The notes: generated by a model from the letters alone, not told the origin. A stretch of DNA of 64,000 nt from Candidatus Avimonas faecium (GCA_904419005.1 CAJFQI010000003.1:1-64000), one strand, 5' to 3'. Shown: positions 46,469 to 58,242, numbered from the stretch's first letter. Program-made: numbers and translations.

Positions 46469-47521
46469 ATGACCCTGCAGGAACTGAAAATCCGCCAAAT
46501 GACCAATCAATATTTGGTCGCCCCATCGGATATGCGCACGGTGGCCCGCGATCTCTGCGGGATTCAAGCGCAGTTTATGGCCAACGCCCTGCATTCCCTC
46601 CGGATCCGCTGCACGGATTATGACGAAGACGCCGCCAAAAACTTCCTGGTCAAAAATTGGACTATCCGGGGCACTGTCCACGTTTTTGACCAAGAAGACC
46701 TGCCGCTGTTCCTGCATTGCGGAAACGGCGAAGATTACAGGCGGGACGAGTGGAACGGGTATACGTTTTGGGATCAAAAGGGCCAATGGGCCTTAACGCC
46801 GGAGCGGCAGAAATTTTTTGCCGCTGTTATCCGGGAATCACTGGAGGAAGGGCCGCGGACAAGGGACGAGTTGAAAGACCTTTGCCGGCGGCAGGGGATG
46901 ACCGAGCCGGAGGAAAGCGGGATGTTTGACCCCTGGGGCGGCGGTATCCGCGAGCTGTGTGAACGCGGGTTCCTAAACTATGTCGTTCAGGAGAAAAAAG
47001 CGTACTGCCTGGCGCCCCCGTTTTCCCCTATCCCAAAAGAGGAAGCGGAGCTGGAGATCGCGAGGCGGTATTTTACCAACATCGCGCCGGCGACCATCCA
47101 TGACGCTATGTATTTTTTCCGGGTATCCGCCGCGCAGGTCAAAGCCTGGCTGTCCCGGCTGCCGGTAGTATCCGCTCCGTGCGAAGGCAAGACCTATTAT
47201 TATATTGACAACGGGAAATCCTATGCCCACGATATGCCCCGATGCCTGTTCCTGGCAGGGTTTGACCAGCTGCTGCTGGGGTATGAAAAGAAGGAGAGCC
47301 TGTACCTGAAGCCGGAACACCGAAGGGCGGTTTTTAACCTCGCCGGTATCGTGATGCCCTCCCTCCTGCTGGACGGGCAGGTGGCCGGCAAATGGAAAAA
47401 GAAGGGCCGCAGGCTGCTTATAGAGCTGTTTGCGCCGGTCGGCCGGAAAGGACGCACCCGCATTCGGCAGAAGGCGGAGGAACTCTGGAAGGACCTTTCC
47501 GGCATAGAATTCACGGAATAA
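46469..47521 (+). CDS. Winged-helix DNA-binding domain protein (PF06224; AlkZ/YcaQ-like)
   Basis: QMTNQYLVAPSDMRTVARDLCGIQAQFMANALHSLRIR; NWTIRGTVHVFDQEDLPLF. Confidence 0.85.
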   Translation: MTLQELKIRQMTNQYLVAPSDMRTVARDLCGIQAQFMANALHSLRIRCTDYDEDAAKNFLVKNWTIRGTVHVFDQEDLPLFLHCGNGEDYRRDEWNGYTFWDQKGQWALTPERQKFFAAVIRESLEEGPRTRDELKDLCRRQGMTEPEESGMFDPWGGGIRELCERGFLNYVVQEKKAYCLAPPFSPIPKEEAELEIARRYFTNIAPATIHDAMYFFRVSAAQVKAWLSRLPVVSAPCEGKTYYYIDNGKSYAHDMPRCLFLAGFDQLLLGYEKKESLYLKPEHRRAVFNLAGIVMPSLLLDGQVAGKWKKKGRRLLIELFAPVGRKGRTRIRQKAEELWKDLSGIEFTE

Positions 47522-47685
47522 AGCATAGAAAAAGCAAGGGAGACGGCGGCTTCTATACCATCCCCCTCACACCGGCATATTGGCGGACAGGCCGGCGCGG
47601 GGAATCCGCTGCACTTTCCCGATGTATCCGGCGACCGAGGCTTCCGGCTTGGCGGAGGGAGCGGCCGCCGCCGAAGGAGGAGAGG

Positions 47686-48138
47686 ATGATGCCTACTATT
47701 GAGAGGGTTACGCCGGGCAATTATCCCCTGTTTGACGCCATGGTCTGCTGGCGGGATACCGGCACGGAGCGGCCGCCGTCCCGCGCGCCGGTGTCCCCGG
47801 CGGTCCGGCGGGAGCTGGCGAACCCCAACCTGTTTGTTTACGCCGCCTTGGCGCAGGGCCGCTATGTGGGCTGGATCTCGCTGGTCTATCTGCCGAAGGT
47901 GGGGAAATGGAACGGCCGCGGGCATATCCATGTCGACGAGCTGTGGGTGGCGCCCTCCTACCGCCGCCGGGGGATCGCCAAGGCGCTGATGGCGAAGGCC
48001 GACGAGCTCCGGGAGGAATGCGGCGCGGCGGGGATCCGGCTGTATGTCGGCGCCCAAAACCCGGCGGCGCAGAAGCTGTATGCGGCCTGCGGCTACCGGA
48101 CGGGCGAGGCAGCCTATTTTATGGAGAAGACGCGATGA
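47686..48138 (+). CDS. GNAT N-acetyltransferase
   Basis: GRGHIHVDELWVAPSYRRRGIAKALMAKADELREECGAAGIRLYVGAQNPAAQKLYAACGYR; GAAGGAGGA RBS. Confidence 0.93.
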   Translation: MMPTIERVTPGNYPLFDAMVCWRDTGTERPPSRAPVSPAVRRELANPNLFVYAALAQGRYVGWISLVYLPKVGKWNGRGHIHVDELWVAPSYRRRGIAKALMAKADELREECGAAGIRLYVGAQNPAAQKLYAACGYRTGEAAYFMEKTR

Positions 48139-48629
48139 AAACCTTATATCTGATCGGCGGCCCCATGGGGGTGGGGAAAACCGCCGTGTGCCAATGCCTC
48201 AAGCGGATGCTCCCGAACAGCGTTTTCCTGGACGGCGATTGGTGCTGGGATGCGGACCCCTTCCAGGTAACGCCCGAAACCAAGCGGATGGTGCAGGACA
48301 ATATCGTTTACCTGCTGAACAGCTTCCTGCACTGCTCTGCGTATGAAAATGTCCTTTTCTGCTGGGTGATGCACGAGCAGGCAATCCTTGACCGCCTGCT
48401 GCAGCGCCTGGACACCGCGGGCTGCGCGGTCAAGGCGGTTTCCCTGCTCTGCGACGAAGCCGCCCTCCGGGAGAGGCTTGGCGGCGATATCCGCCGCGGC
48501 CTCCGCCGCGCGGACGTGCTGGAGAGAAGCCTGGCCCGGCTTCCGCTGTATCCGCGCCTCGCAACCATCAAAATTGAGACGTCCGGCAAAAGCGTGCGGG
48601 CCGTTGCCGAGGAAATCGCTGCGCTCTAA
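48135..48629 (+). CDS. P-loop AAA/nucleotide kinase-like protein
   Basis: MKTLYLIGGPMGVGKTAVCQCLKRMLP Walker A; overlaps upstream GNAT stop. Confidence 0.82.
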   Translation: MKTLYLIGGPMGVGKTAVCQCLKRMLPNSVFLDGDWCWDADPFQVTPETKRMVQDNIVYLLNSFLHCSAYENVLFCWVMHEQAILDRLLQRLDTAGCAVKAVSLLCDEAALRERLGGDIRRGLRRADVLERSLARLPLYPRLATIKIETSGKSVRAVAEEIAAL

Positions 48630-48697
48630 GGCCGGATGCCCGCTCTGCGCCCGCCGGCGCCCGGGCCGGAATCCCCTTTGAGCCCGTTGAGGGACAC

Positions 48698-48733
48698 CGA
48701 AAAACGCCGCCCGTGACCGGGCGGCGTTTTTCG
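48698..48733. terminator. Bidirectional terminator between convergent genes
   Basis: cgaaaaacgccgcccg-tgac-cgggcggcgtttttcg. Confidence 0.85.
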
Positions 48734-48745
48734 GATCGGCGTCCT

Positions 48746-49999
48746 TTACGCTTTCAGGCGGAAGAGGTCGCGCAGCCTCAGGCGGGAGCCGTAGTGCAGG
48801 ACGGAAGCGGAGTATAGGCGGATTGACAGCAGGGAAACCAAAACAATCGCCACCACCAGCAGCAGCAGGGAGATCAGGATGTCGCCGGTGGGCACCGTTT
48901 CGTTCAGCAGCCGGAACGGCATGATGAAGGGGGAGGTGAAGGGGATGTAGGTCACAATCCGCTTCATCCCGCTGTCCGGCATCAGCACCACCATATACGC
49001 CGCGTAGAAGCAGACCAGGCTGAGCAGCACCGCCGGCATCATCGCGGAGTTCAGGTCCTCCGCCCGGCTGACCATCGCGCCGCAGACCGAATTGACCATC
49101 GCAAACAGCGCATACCCCAGCAGGAAGTAGAGCAGCACCAGCAGCCCGGCGGACAAGGGGAAGGAGGAGATCGCCAGCGGCATCCCGCCGATGGTGAAAT
49201 CCGCCGGCACCATCAGGGTAAAGCAGGCGGCGCCCACCGCCAGGAACAGCCCAAGCTGGCAGAGACCGAGCGCCCCCATCCCCAGGCATTTCCCGATCAG
49301 GATGCGGGAGGGCTTGGCCGAAACCACCAGCGTTTCCATCACGCGGGAGGTCTTTTCCGATGCGACCGACATCGCCACGCCGTAGCCGTAGTAATATACG
49401 GCAAAGAACATGATGACCACCAGGAGGATCCCCAGCACATAGCCGGAGAGGTCCATCTTGCCCACCGACACCTGCTCCACCGGCAGGTCGGACAGCGCGA
49501 TCTGGGTGATGTCAGCCGAAACGCCCGCCTGCGCCAAAGCGTTTGACACAAACAGCGCGCGCAGGGTTTCCGAGACGGCGGAGGCGTCCAGCCCGCTCAT
49601 GAAATCCGCGGTGTAGAGGCGGACCTGCGGCAGGCCGCCTTCCCCAGGGGCGATTTCCAGGACGCTGACGCTTTTATCGTCCAGCATGGTTTGCTTGTAT
49701 TCGTCCAGCTTGGCCGGCTCCCCGTCCCGGAAGTCGACCGTGGGCAGGGCGGCGGCCAGCGCCTCCTTGGCGCCGGGGATGACGCCGTCGGCGTCCAGCA
49801 GGTAGCATACCAAATCCTTGCTCACCGTGCCGGAGCCGGACGCGCCTTGCCCGCCGTCCTCCTCCTGCCCGCCGGTCAGCGCCGGGAGGGCGCAGGCGAC
49901 GACGATCAGCGCCACCACCAGCAGGGTGGTCAGGATAAACGCCCTTTTGCGGATGTTGTCCTTAAAGGTAAAGCGAAAAACCGCGAGTATCTCTTTCAT
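48746..49999 (-). CDS. ABC-2 type transporter permease (NatB-like)
   Basis: MKEILAVFRFTFKDNIRKRAFILTTLLVVALIVV; SEKTSRVMETLVVSAKPSRILIGKCLGMGALGLCQLG. Confidence 0.93.
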   Translation of the reverse strand: MKEILAVFRFTFKDNIRKRAFILTTLLVVALIVVACALPALTGGQEEDGGQGASGSGTVSKDLVCYLLDADGVIPGAKEALAAALPTVDFRDGEPAKLDEYKQTMLDDKSVSVLEIAPGEGGLPQVRLYTADFMSGLDASAVSETLRALFVSNALAQAGVSADITQIALSDLPVEQVSVGKMDLSGYVLGILLVVIMFFAVYYYGYGVAMSVASEKTSRVMETLVVSAKPSRILIGKCLGMGALGLCQLGLFLAVGAACFTLMVPADFTIGGMPLAISSFPLSAGLLVLLYFLLGYALFAMVNSVCGAMVSRAEDLNSAMMPAVLLSLVCFYAAYMVVLMPDSGMKRIVTYIPFTSPFIMPFRLLNETVPTGDILISLLLLVVAIVLVSLLSIRLYSASVLHYGSRLRLRDLFRLKA

Positions 50000-50892
50000 T
50001 GCGCCGCCTCCACTTTTTCCACGAAGATCTCATGCAGCGAGGGTTCCCGGATGGCGTACCGGTCGGGGAAAACGCCGCTTTCCACCAGCTCCGCCAGGAA
50101 GGCGTGGGCGGCCTCGTCCCCCGGGATCTTGAATTCGTATCCCTCCGCTGTTTTTTCCAGCAGCCGCAGCCCGTGCTTTTCCGCCAGCGGCAGGATGTCC
50201 TGCCCGCAGGCCAGGGACAGATTGGTATGGCCGTATCCGGCTTTGATCAGCCGCAGGTTGCCTTGCAGGACGGTTTTCCCCCGGCTTAGGATGACCAGGT
50301 CGCGGCAGTATTCCTCAACGGTCGCCATCTGGTGGCTGGACATGACGATGTACCGCCCGCCCGCAATCAGCTCGGCCAGCACGCTCTTGAAAACGTCGAC
50401 GTTGATCGGGTCCAGCCCGCTGAACGGCTCGTCCAGGAAGATAAGCTCCGGGTCGTGCAGGACGGTGGCGATCAGCTGGATTTTCTGCTGGTTGCCTTTG
50501 GAAAGCTTTTCGGCCAGCGTACCGCGGTGCTCCGCCATTTCAAGCCGCTTCAGCCAGCGGTCGGCGGCGTCGGCGGCGGCACGGCGGGACATCCCCCGCA
50601 GCTCGCCGAAATAGACCAGCTGGTCTATGACCCGGACCTTGGGGTAGATCCCCCGTTCCTCCGGCATATAGCCGAAGCGGACGGTATGGCGGTTCAGCGG
50701 GCCGCCGTTCCAGGTGATTTCCCCCTCGTCCTTGTCTGTGACGCCCAGGATCATCCGGATGGTGGTGGTCTTGCCCGCGCCGTTGGTGCCGATCAGGCCG
50801 AACACGCCCGGCTCCGCAATCTCAAAGCTGAGGTCGTCCACCGCTTTTTTGTCCCCAAAGGATTTGCTGACATGACGTACCGAGAGTCCCAT
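49996..50892 (-). CDS. ABC transporter ATP-binding protein (NatA-like)
   Basis: MGLSVRHVSKSFGDKKAVDDLSFEI; GLIGTNGAGKTTTIRMILG; LSKGNQQKIQLIATVLHDPELIFLDEPFSGLDPINV. Confidence 0.95.
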   Translation of the reverse strand: MGLSVRHVSKSFGDKKAVDDLSFEIAEPGVFGLIGTNGAGKTTTIRMILGVTDKDEGEITWNGGPLNRHTVRFGYMPEERGIYPKVRVIDQLVYFGELRGMSRRAAADAADRWLKRLEMAEHRGTLAEKLSKGNQQKIQLIATVLHDPELIFLDEPFSGLDPINVDVFKSVLAELIAGGRYIVMSSHQMATVEEYCRDLVILSRGKTVLQGNLRLIKAGYGHTNLSLACGQDILPLAEKHGLRLLEKTAEGYEFKIPGDEAAHAFLAELVESGVFPDRYAIREPSLHEIFVEKVEAAQ

Positions 50893-50954
50893 CGCGCTCT
50901 CACAGCCCCTTTCCGGAGCCGCCGGCCTTTGCACCCGGCGGTAATTCCGGCGAT

Positions 50955-50983
50955 AGTATAGCACGGCGGGACAGCCTTGACAA
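50955..50983 (-). promoter_or_regulatory. Candidate promoter for ABC-2 exporter operon
   Basis: Minus strand TTGTCA-N17-TATACT with TGC extension. Confidence 0.65.
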
Positions 50984-51103
50984 TCAAGATTTTCTTAAGA
51001 ATGCGTTAGATTTCCTTTCCTCAATCAAAAATAGAAAGAAATACCATTTTTGGCCGTCAAGCGATTGACCCTGCCAGGCTATGCAGGATTCGGGGGAATC
51101 CGC

Positions 51104-51132
51104 TTGCGCCTGGGCAGGGGAGGTGGTACAAT
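51104..51132 (+). promoter_or_regulatory. Candidate promoter for LbetaH protein gene
   Basis: TTGCGC-N17-TACAAT. Confidence 0.5.
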
Positions 51133-51242
51133 AGCGGCATAAAGCCGCCGGCCGGCAGGAAGCCCGTCACCCGAGGAAAGGCCCGCCGGCCTGGAAAGGC
51201 GTCCTATAAAGGCCGGCGCAAAAACGAAAGGGGTTTCCATTC

Positions 51243-51920
51243 ATGAGCAAATTGATCCAAGTGCTGACGCCGTCCGCGCTGTTTGAGCCGGGCCATACCC
51301 TGGCCGGGCCGCTCCTGGCGTCGGTGGAATATCCATGGGAGGCGCTGGCCGGCATCCGGGAATTCATCCGCGCCCTGGGGCCGTCCCTGCCGGCGGAGGA
51401 ATACGACTCCCCGAAGCCGGGCGTGTGGGTGCATAAAACCGCCAAGGTCATGCCGTCCGCCTTCCTGGGGGACGATGTGATCATCGGCCCCGAAACAGAG
51501 GTGCGCCACGGCGCGTTCATCCGGGGCAGCGCCCTGGTCGGGGCCGGCGCGGTGGTCGGCAACTCCACTGAGCTGAAAAACGTCCTGCTGTTTGATAAGG
51601 TGCAGGTCCCCCATTACAATTATGTCGGGGATTCGATCCTGGGCTATAGAGCGCACATGGGGGCGGGGTCCATTACCTCGAATGTCAAGAGCGACAAGAC
51701 CCTGGTCACCGTTTCCTGCAACGGCGAGCGGGTGGGCACCGGCCTTAAGAAATTCGGCGCGATCCTGGGCGACAATGTGGAGGTCGGCTGCGGCTCGGTG
51801 CTCAACCCCGGCTCGGTGGTCGGGCCGGGAAGCCAGATCTACCCGCTGTCAATGGTGCGTGGCTATATCCCCGCCGGCAGCATCTATAAGAAGCAGGGGG
51901 AAGTGGTCTCCAAGCGGTAG
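51243..51920 (+). CDS. Left-handed beta-helix (GlmU C-terminal-like) protein
   Basis: VWVHKTAKVMPSAFLGDDVIIGPETEVRHGAFIRGSALVGAGAVVGNSTELKNVLLFD; hexapeptide repeats. Confidence 0.88.
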   Translation: MSKLIQVLTPSALFEPGHTLAGPLLASVEYPWEALAGIREFIRALGPSLPAEEYDSPKPGVWVHKTAKVMPSAFLGDDVIIGPETEVRHGAFIRGSALVGAGAVVGNSTELKNVLLFDKVQVPHYNYVGDSILGYRAHMGAGSITSNVKSDKTLVTVSCNGERVGTGLKKFGAILGDNVEVGCGSVLNPGSVVGPGSQIYPLSMVRGYIPAGSIYKKQGEVVSKR

Positions 51921-52007
51921 GTGCATCAATATACAAATTGTATATCTCTGTCGTAATTTGACGAATAGTCTATAATTTGACTCGACATGACGTGCAAAAT
52001 CCGCGGG

Positions 52008-52040
52008 AAAAGGCGTGGGAGCTAGGCTCCCACGCCTTTT
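52008..52040. terminator. Bidirectional terminator-like hairpin
   Basis: aaaaggcgtgggagc-tag-gctcccacgcctttt. Confidence 0.8.
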
Positions 52041-52175
52041 GGCTTCTTATTGCCGCGGTGTGCCCCGGCTCAACGGGGAGGGGCAACGCCCTGCCCCCCC
52101 TTTTCCCGGCGTTGGGGAGGCTGCGGGAAAGGGGCCGGTCGTCCGAGCCGCCGGCAATGCGGGCCCGCCGTTGCT

Positions 52176-53273
52176 TCATCCGGACGGGGCGGCTTCGTTC
52201 GGGGCGGATGCCGCCGCGGAGGAGGGGCCGGGCACGGCGGGGTCGCGGATATTGTACACCCGGTGGTAATCCTTGGTGGCCTCGTCCTTGACGACGGTGG
52301 AGCGGTTGCGGTAAAGCAGCCGGACCAAGGGGTATACGTCGATCCAGATTTCGTTGTTGCCCTCCTTCTGCGATTCGTCGAAAATCAACTGGAGCCCAAA
52401 GTGCAGGTGGGGCTGCTCAATGTTGTTGACGTTTTCGGCTGTGCTGTAGCCGGTCCGCCCTAGATAGCCGATAACATCTCCTGGTTGTACAATAGATCCG
52501 ATTTTCAACTCTTTGTTGTACGGAAAATCCTTGCGGAGATGGGCATAATAATAGTAACGCTTGTTGTCAAAGCTGCGGATGCCGATCCGCCAGCCGCCGT
52601 ATTGGTTCCAGCCCAGCGCTTCCACCGTCCCGCCTTCCACGGCGATAATCGGGGTGCCGACCGCGCCCATCAGGTCGTGCCCAAGGTGCTTGCGCTTGAA
52701 GCCGTAGTCCCGGCTGCTGCCGAAATCGTCAAAATCGGTGTAGGGGTAATTGCGGGCGATGGGCGAAAACCCCTTCAGCCCATACCGCGCCTCCCAGCGC
52801 TTGCCGCCCGGCGCGGTTTCGTCCGGTACCTCGATTTCGTAATTCCCCACCAGGCCGCCTAGGACGGCGGAATAGGCCTCGTAATAGTAATCGTAGTATT
52901 CCAGCCCTTGGGTCAGTTCTTCCATAGCGGTTCCTTCCTGCAGCGCCTGCACCGTTTTATCCAGGCTGCCGGCCGCATAGGATTTCCAGTTGTTTCCGTT
53001 TTTGGAGGCAGCGTAAGCCAGCAGCTCAATCCAGCTGACGGGGAAATCGGTTTCGTGGGAGGCGATATCCAGATCCAGCGCATGGCTGAGCAGCTCGTAG
53101 GGGACGTCAAAGTCCACCCATCGGATATATTCTTCCTGCGGATCGCCGCCGTCCCCGGTGTTGGCAGCGGCGCTTTGGGCATAAGCCAGGCCGCCGGCGA
53201 CCAGCAGCGCCAGCGCCGCCAGCAGCGCGGCCGCCGCCCGCGCCGCGTGCTTTCGTCTGATCACGATTACCAT
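52176..53273 (-). CDS. M23 family metallopeptidase (secreted/membrane)
   Basis: N-terminal TM; HLGHDLMGAVGTPIIAVEGGTVEALGWNQYGG; YYYAHL; QPHLHFGLQL. Confidence 0.93.
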   Translation of the reverse strand: MVIVIRRKHAARAAAALLAALALLVAGGLAYAQSAAANTGDGGDPQEEYIRWVDFDVPYELLSHALDLDIASHETDFPVSWIELLAYAASKNGNNWKSYAAGSLDKTVQALQEGTAMEELTQGLEYYDYYYEAYSAVLGGLVGNYEIEVPDETAPGGKRWEARYGLKGFSPIARNYPYTDFDDFGSSRDYGFKRKHLGHDLMGAVGTPIIAVEGGTVEALGWNQYGGWRIGIRSFDNKRYYYYAHLRKDFPYNKELKIGSIVQPGDVIGYLGRTGYSTAENVNNIEQPHLHFGLQLIFDESQKEGNNEIWIDVYPLVRLLYRNRSTVVKDEATKDYHRVYNIRDPAVPGPSSAAASAPNEAAPSG

Positions 53274-53464
53274 GCTCCTCCCGCCTTTCTAATGCAATAT
53301 ATGAAACGGGGACGGGCGGCATGACGGGCAAAGCCGCGGCGGCCCTGCCAATTCCCGCCGTGAGAAATTTCCGGCGCGTTTGCCGGGCGGGCGGCATATG
53401 CTATAGCGGGACGGCGTCGCGGGCTGTCCCGGATTGCCGTCCGACCTTGAAGCGCGCAAGGAGG

Positions 53465-54178
53465 ATGGTGCCATTGTGGCATTTCGGAACGATGTTGGTT
53501 TCCCTCGCGGTGGGGACGGCGCTGTCCCAGACGGCGCCGCTGACGCATATCGGCGATATTGCCGTCAGCCCGGTTACCCAAAGGGTGGAAGCCGAATCCA
53601 TGGCGTTTGACGGAACCCATCCGCGTTTTTCCGGCATTGGTGACGCAGCCGCCCAAAAGCGGCTGAATGCACAGATGGCGGAATGGGAAAAAGAGGCGCT
53701 TGCACGCACGAAAGCCGCCGCGGTGACCATGCGGAACGACGACCGGTCGGAGCAACGGAAAGCCGAGGGCGTGTTTTCCTATGAAGTCAAGCGCAACAGC
53801 GGCGGCGTGGTTTCCTTGCTGTTCAGCGAATACCAGTACGCCGGCGGAGCGAATGGGCTGGACGTCAAAACCGGGCTGACCTTCTTTACCGACAGCGGCA
53901 GCCTCCTGAAGCTGCCCGGGCTGTTTTCCAACAGCGAAGAGGGGCTGCGCCAGGTCAACGCCTTGATCCGGGTGCAGCTCAGGGAGCGGGGCCTGGAGCC
54001 CCAGCTCCTGGCTTCGGATCCGGAGGTGGGACGGGATGCGCCGTTTTATCTGACCGATACCGCGCTGGTGATTGTCGTGCCGGAGCTGACCTGGTTCCCG
54101 CACGTCCTGGGTACGGTGGAGTTCTCCCTCCCGTTTTCGCAGTTTTCCAGCTGCCTGCGGGCCGAATTCCAATCGTAG
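53465..54178 (+). CDS. DUF3298/DUF4163-type extracytoplasmic protein
   Basis: FSYEVKRNSGGVVSLLFSEYQYAGGANGLDVKTGLTFFTDSGSLLKLPGLF...FYLTDTALVIVVPE; start uncertain. Confidence 0.75.
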   Translation: MVPLWHFGTMLVSLAVGTALSQTAPLTHIGDIAVSPVTQRVEAESMAFDGTHPRFSGIGDAAAQKRLNAQMAEWEKEALARTKAAAVTMRNDDRSEQRKAEGVFSYEVKRNSGGVVSLLFSEYQYAGGANGLDVKTGLTFFTDSGSLLKLPGLFSNSEEGLRQVNALIRVQLRERGLEPQLLASDPEVGRDAPFYLTDTALVIVVPELTWFPHVLGTVEFSLPFSQFSSCLRAEFQS

Positions 54179-54184
54179 CCAAAA

Positions 54185-54227
54185 AGCACAAGCCGGAGGG
54201 ACGGAACCCGTCCCTCCGGCTTGTGCT
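54185..54227. terminator. Bidirectional terminator-like hairpin
   Basis: agcacaagccggagggacg-gaacc-cgtccctccggcttgtgct. Confidence 0.85.
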
Positions 54228-54248
54228 TGCTTCTGCGCGAAAGGCCTC

Positions 54249-55418
54249 TTACGGCCGCTTGGTAAAAATGGTTTCCCGCACCCGGGTGCGGCTGGAGTAA
54301 TACACGCTCAGCGCCACCCCGATGCCGAGGAACAGGGTGCCCACTGAGCTCCCCCCCCGGCTGAAAAAGGGGAGGGTGATGCCGATTACCGGCAGAAGGC
54401 GGAGGTTCATCCCCAGGTTGATCAAGGACTGGAAGCCGATCATCGCCATAAGCCCCGCGCACAACAGCGTCCCCTGAAAGTCCCGCGCCCCCAGCGCGTC
54501 CCGCAGCAGGACAAGCACGATGCCCAACAGCAGGAGCAGCAGCACGGTCGCGCCGATAAAGCCGAATTCCTCCCCGGCCACGGTAAAGATAAAGTCGTTG
54601 TTGCGCGCGTAGAGGGTGTAGCCTCCGATATTCCCCCCTTGCAGGAACCCGAGGCCCGACAGCTGCCCCGAGCCGAGGGCGGTCAGCCCGAGATACTGCT
54701 GCCATCCCTCCTGGTCCTTGTACTGGTCAATGAAGATCAGGCTTAAGAACCGGGCCTTTTTATCGTCGCCGAGAAAATTCCAAACCACGGGGACCATCGC
54801 GGTGCCGCCGATCAGGGCGATCAGGAAATAGATGGGGCGCAGGCCGGCCACCAGCATCATCGAAACAAAGATGCAGATAAACACCAGCGCGGTGCCGTCG
54901 TCCCCCTGCAAAAAGACCAGCCCGATGGGGATCAGCCCATGCACCCCCAGCAGGAAGACGGTCCGCAGCTCGTTGATATGCTCCCTTACCCTGCTCAGAT
55001 GATGGGCGAAGGAGATGATAAAGGTGATCTTCATCAGCTCGGCCGGCTGGAACGTGACATACCGTCCCCCGCCGACCGGGATGCCGAGCCAGGCGGTATC
55101 GTCGGTGCCGCCGACGTTGAGGCCCAGCCCCACCAGCGTCAGCAGCACCAGCAAAACCGCAACGCCCGATAGGATCGGCCAGGCGCGGCAGATTAGGTCG
55201 TAATCGATTTTGGAGATGATGATGGCGGCAATCAGCCCCGCCGCGCAGGCGGCGACCTGGATCAGGTAGTCGCTGGCGCCGAGCCCCGCCGTTTTGGCAG
55301 TCGAGTAAACCAGCAGGCAGCCGTAAGCCGCCGCCGCCGTGCAAAGCGTCAGGAGCAGCCAGTCCGTATACCGTATATAATTGGAAATGCCGGCTCGTAT
55401 TTTTTTTATCAGTCCCAA
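54249..55418 (-). CDS. rodA: FtsW/RodA/SpoVE family glycosyltransferase, RodA-like
   Basis: MGLIKKIRAGISNYIRYTDWLLLTL; FQPAELMKITFIISFAHHL; LPFFSRGGSSVGTLFLGIGVALSV. Confidence 0.92.
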   Translation of the reverse strand: MGLIKKIRAGISNYIRYTDWLLLTLCTAAAAYGCLLVYSTAKTAGLGASDYLIQVAACAAGLIAAIIISKIDYDLICRAWPILSGVAVLLVLLTLVGLGLNVGGTDDTAWLGIPVGGGRYVTFQPAELMKITFIISFAHHLSRVREHINELRTVFLLGVHGLIPIGLVFLQGDDGTALVFICIFVSMMLVAGLRPIYFLIALIGGTAMVPVVWNFLGDDKKARFLSLIFIDQYKDQEGWQQYLGLTALGSGQLSGLGFLQGGNIGGYTLYARNNDFIFTVAGEEFGFIGATVLLLLLLGIVLVLLRDALGARDFQGTLLCAGLMAMIGFQSLINLGMNLRLLPVIGITLPFFSRGGSSVGTLFLGIGVALSVYYSSRTRVRETIFTKRP

Positions 55419-55468
55419 GGGGCGTACCGGTCCTTCCTGCGATGGCGTTTCTGAAAGATAACGTGCTT

Positions 55469-55497
55469 ATTATACCTTGTTTTTCCAAGCTTCGCAA
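55469..55497 (-). promoter_or_regulatory. Candidate promoter for rodA-like gene
   Basis: Minus strand TTGCGA-N17-TATAAT. Confidence 0.6.
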
Positions 55498-55721
55498 GAT
55501 TCCGTCTTTTAAGATTCCATGAAGTATGCTATACTTACCGATGACAGCCTTGCCTGCGCGGCGGGGGAACCTTGTCCCCCTATTTCAGTATGGACACAAT
55601 CCCGCCGATATGCACGGGGCGGGCGGAAATCCGCTGAAATTGGGCGGGATCTCCGGCCCGGCCGGGGCAAAATCTTTCCCATGCCGCGCGGCGTCCTGGA
55701 GGATAGGAAGGCGGACAGACA

Positions 55722-56279
55722 ATGAAACTGCTGTTTCTCATCGGCAACACGGCGGTCGGGAAGATGACCGTCGGGCAGGAATTGATGAAGAGGACGGGCC
55801 TGCGCCTGTTTCACAACCACATGACCATCGAACTGGTCCTTGAGGTGTTCGGCGGGTTTCGTGCCGGCGCGGTCCGGAGGCTGCGGGACGTTATTTTTGA
55901 GGAATTTGCGGCTTCCGGCGGCTACGGCCTGATTTTTACCTATATGTGGGCGTTTGACGATCCGTCGGACTGGGAGTATGTGGAGCACGTCAAGGAGATC
56001 TTCCGGCAGAAAGATCCGGACACGGAATTTTATTACGCGGAGCTGGTGGCCCCCCAAGCCGTCCGCCTGCAAAGGAACGCGACGGAGAACCGGCTCCGGC
56101 ATAAAGCCTCCAAACGGGACATAGAGGCGTCCAACCGCCGGCTGCTCGCCGACGACGAATGTGCCCGGTGTGAAAGCCGGGAGGGGGAGATCCCGTTTGA
56201 CAATTATATCCGAATAGACAATTCCCGCCTTTCGCCGCAGGACACGGCCAGGCAGATCCAGGAACGCTTTGGCCTTTAA
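55722..56279 (+). CDS. P-loop AAA/kinase-like protein
   Basis: MKLLFLIGNTAVGKMTVGQELMKRTGLRLFHNHMTIELVLEVF Walker A. Confidence 0.82.
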   Translation: MKLLFLIGNTAVGKMTVGQELMKRTGLRLFHNHMTIELVLEVFGGFRAGAVRRLRDVIFEEFAASGGYGLIFTYMWAFDDPSDWEYVEHVKEIFRQKDPDTEFYYAELVAPQAVRLQRNATENRLRHKASKRDIEASNRRLLADDECARCESREGEIPFDNYIRIDNSRLSPQDTARQIQERFGL

Positions 56280-56353
56280 CGGCGTAGGCGGCGGGCAGGC
56301 GCGCCAACGAGCCGGAGGAGCTCCGGCGGGAACAGACAGGGAGGGGCTGGAAC

Positions 56354-56782
56354 ATGACGGAACGGATCACCAATTCCCCGGAGGAAACGCAGGAGCTGGG
56401 CGCTTCGTTTGCCCCGCTGGTGGCGTCGGGCGGGGTCATCGCCCTGTTCGGCGGCATGGGGATGGGGAAGACCGCCTTTGTCCGCGGCTTAGCGGCGGGC
56501 CTGGGCTTGGACGCCGAGGTATCAAGCCCCACCTTCGCCCTGGTCAACGATTACGGCGGGCGCCCGCCCCTGGTGCATTTTGACATGTACCGCGTCACCG
56601 GCTGGGAGGATCTGTATTCGACCGGTTTTTTTGATTATCTTGACGCCGGGGCGATCCTGGTCATTGAGTGGAGCGAGAACATTGAAGCCGCGCTGCCGGC
56701 GGACGCCATCCGGGTGTATTTTTCCCGCTTGGGCGAGTCGCAGCGCCGCATCCGCTGGCAGGCCCCGGCGCGCTCCGTATAG
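56354..56782 (+). CDS. tsaE: tRNA t6A biosynthesis ATPase TsaE
   Basis: VIALFGGMGMGKTAFVRGLAAGLG; VSSPTFALVNDYGGRPPLVHFDMYRV; LVIEWSENIEAALP. Confidence 0.95.
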   Translation: MTERITNSPEETQELGASFAPLVASGGVIALFGGMGMGKTAFVRGLAAGLGLDAEVSSPTFALVNDYGGRPPLVHFDMYRVTGWEDLYSTGFFDYLDAGAILVIEWSENIEAALPADAIRVYFSRLGESQRRIRWQAPARSV

Positions 56783-56855
56783 AGGGCGGCCTGGCGGCAG
56801 GCCCGGCGCGTCAAGGCGGCAGAGCCGGGCATAGGAAAGGACGGAACATTAAGAT

Positions 56856-58242
<1,387 letters not shown>
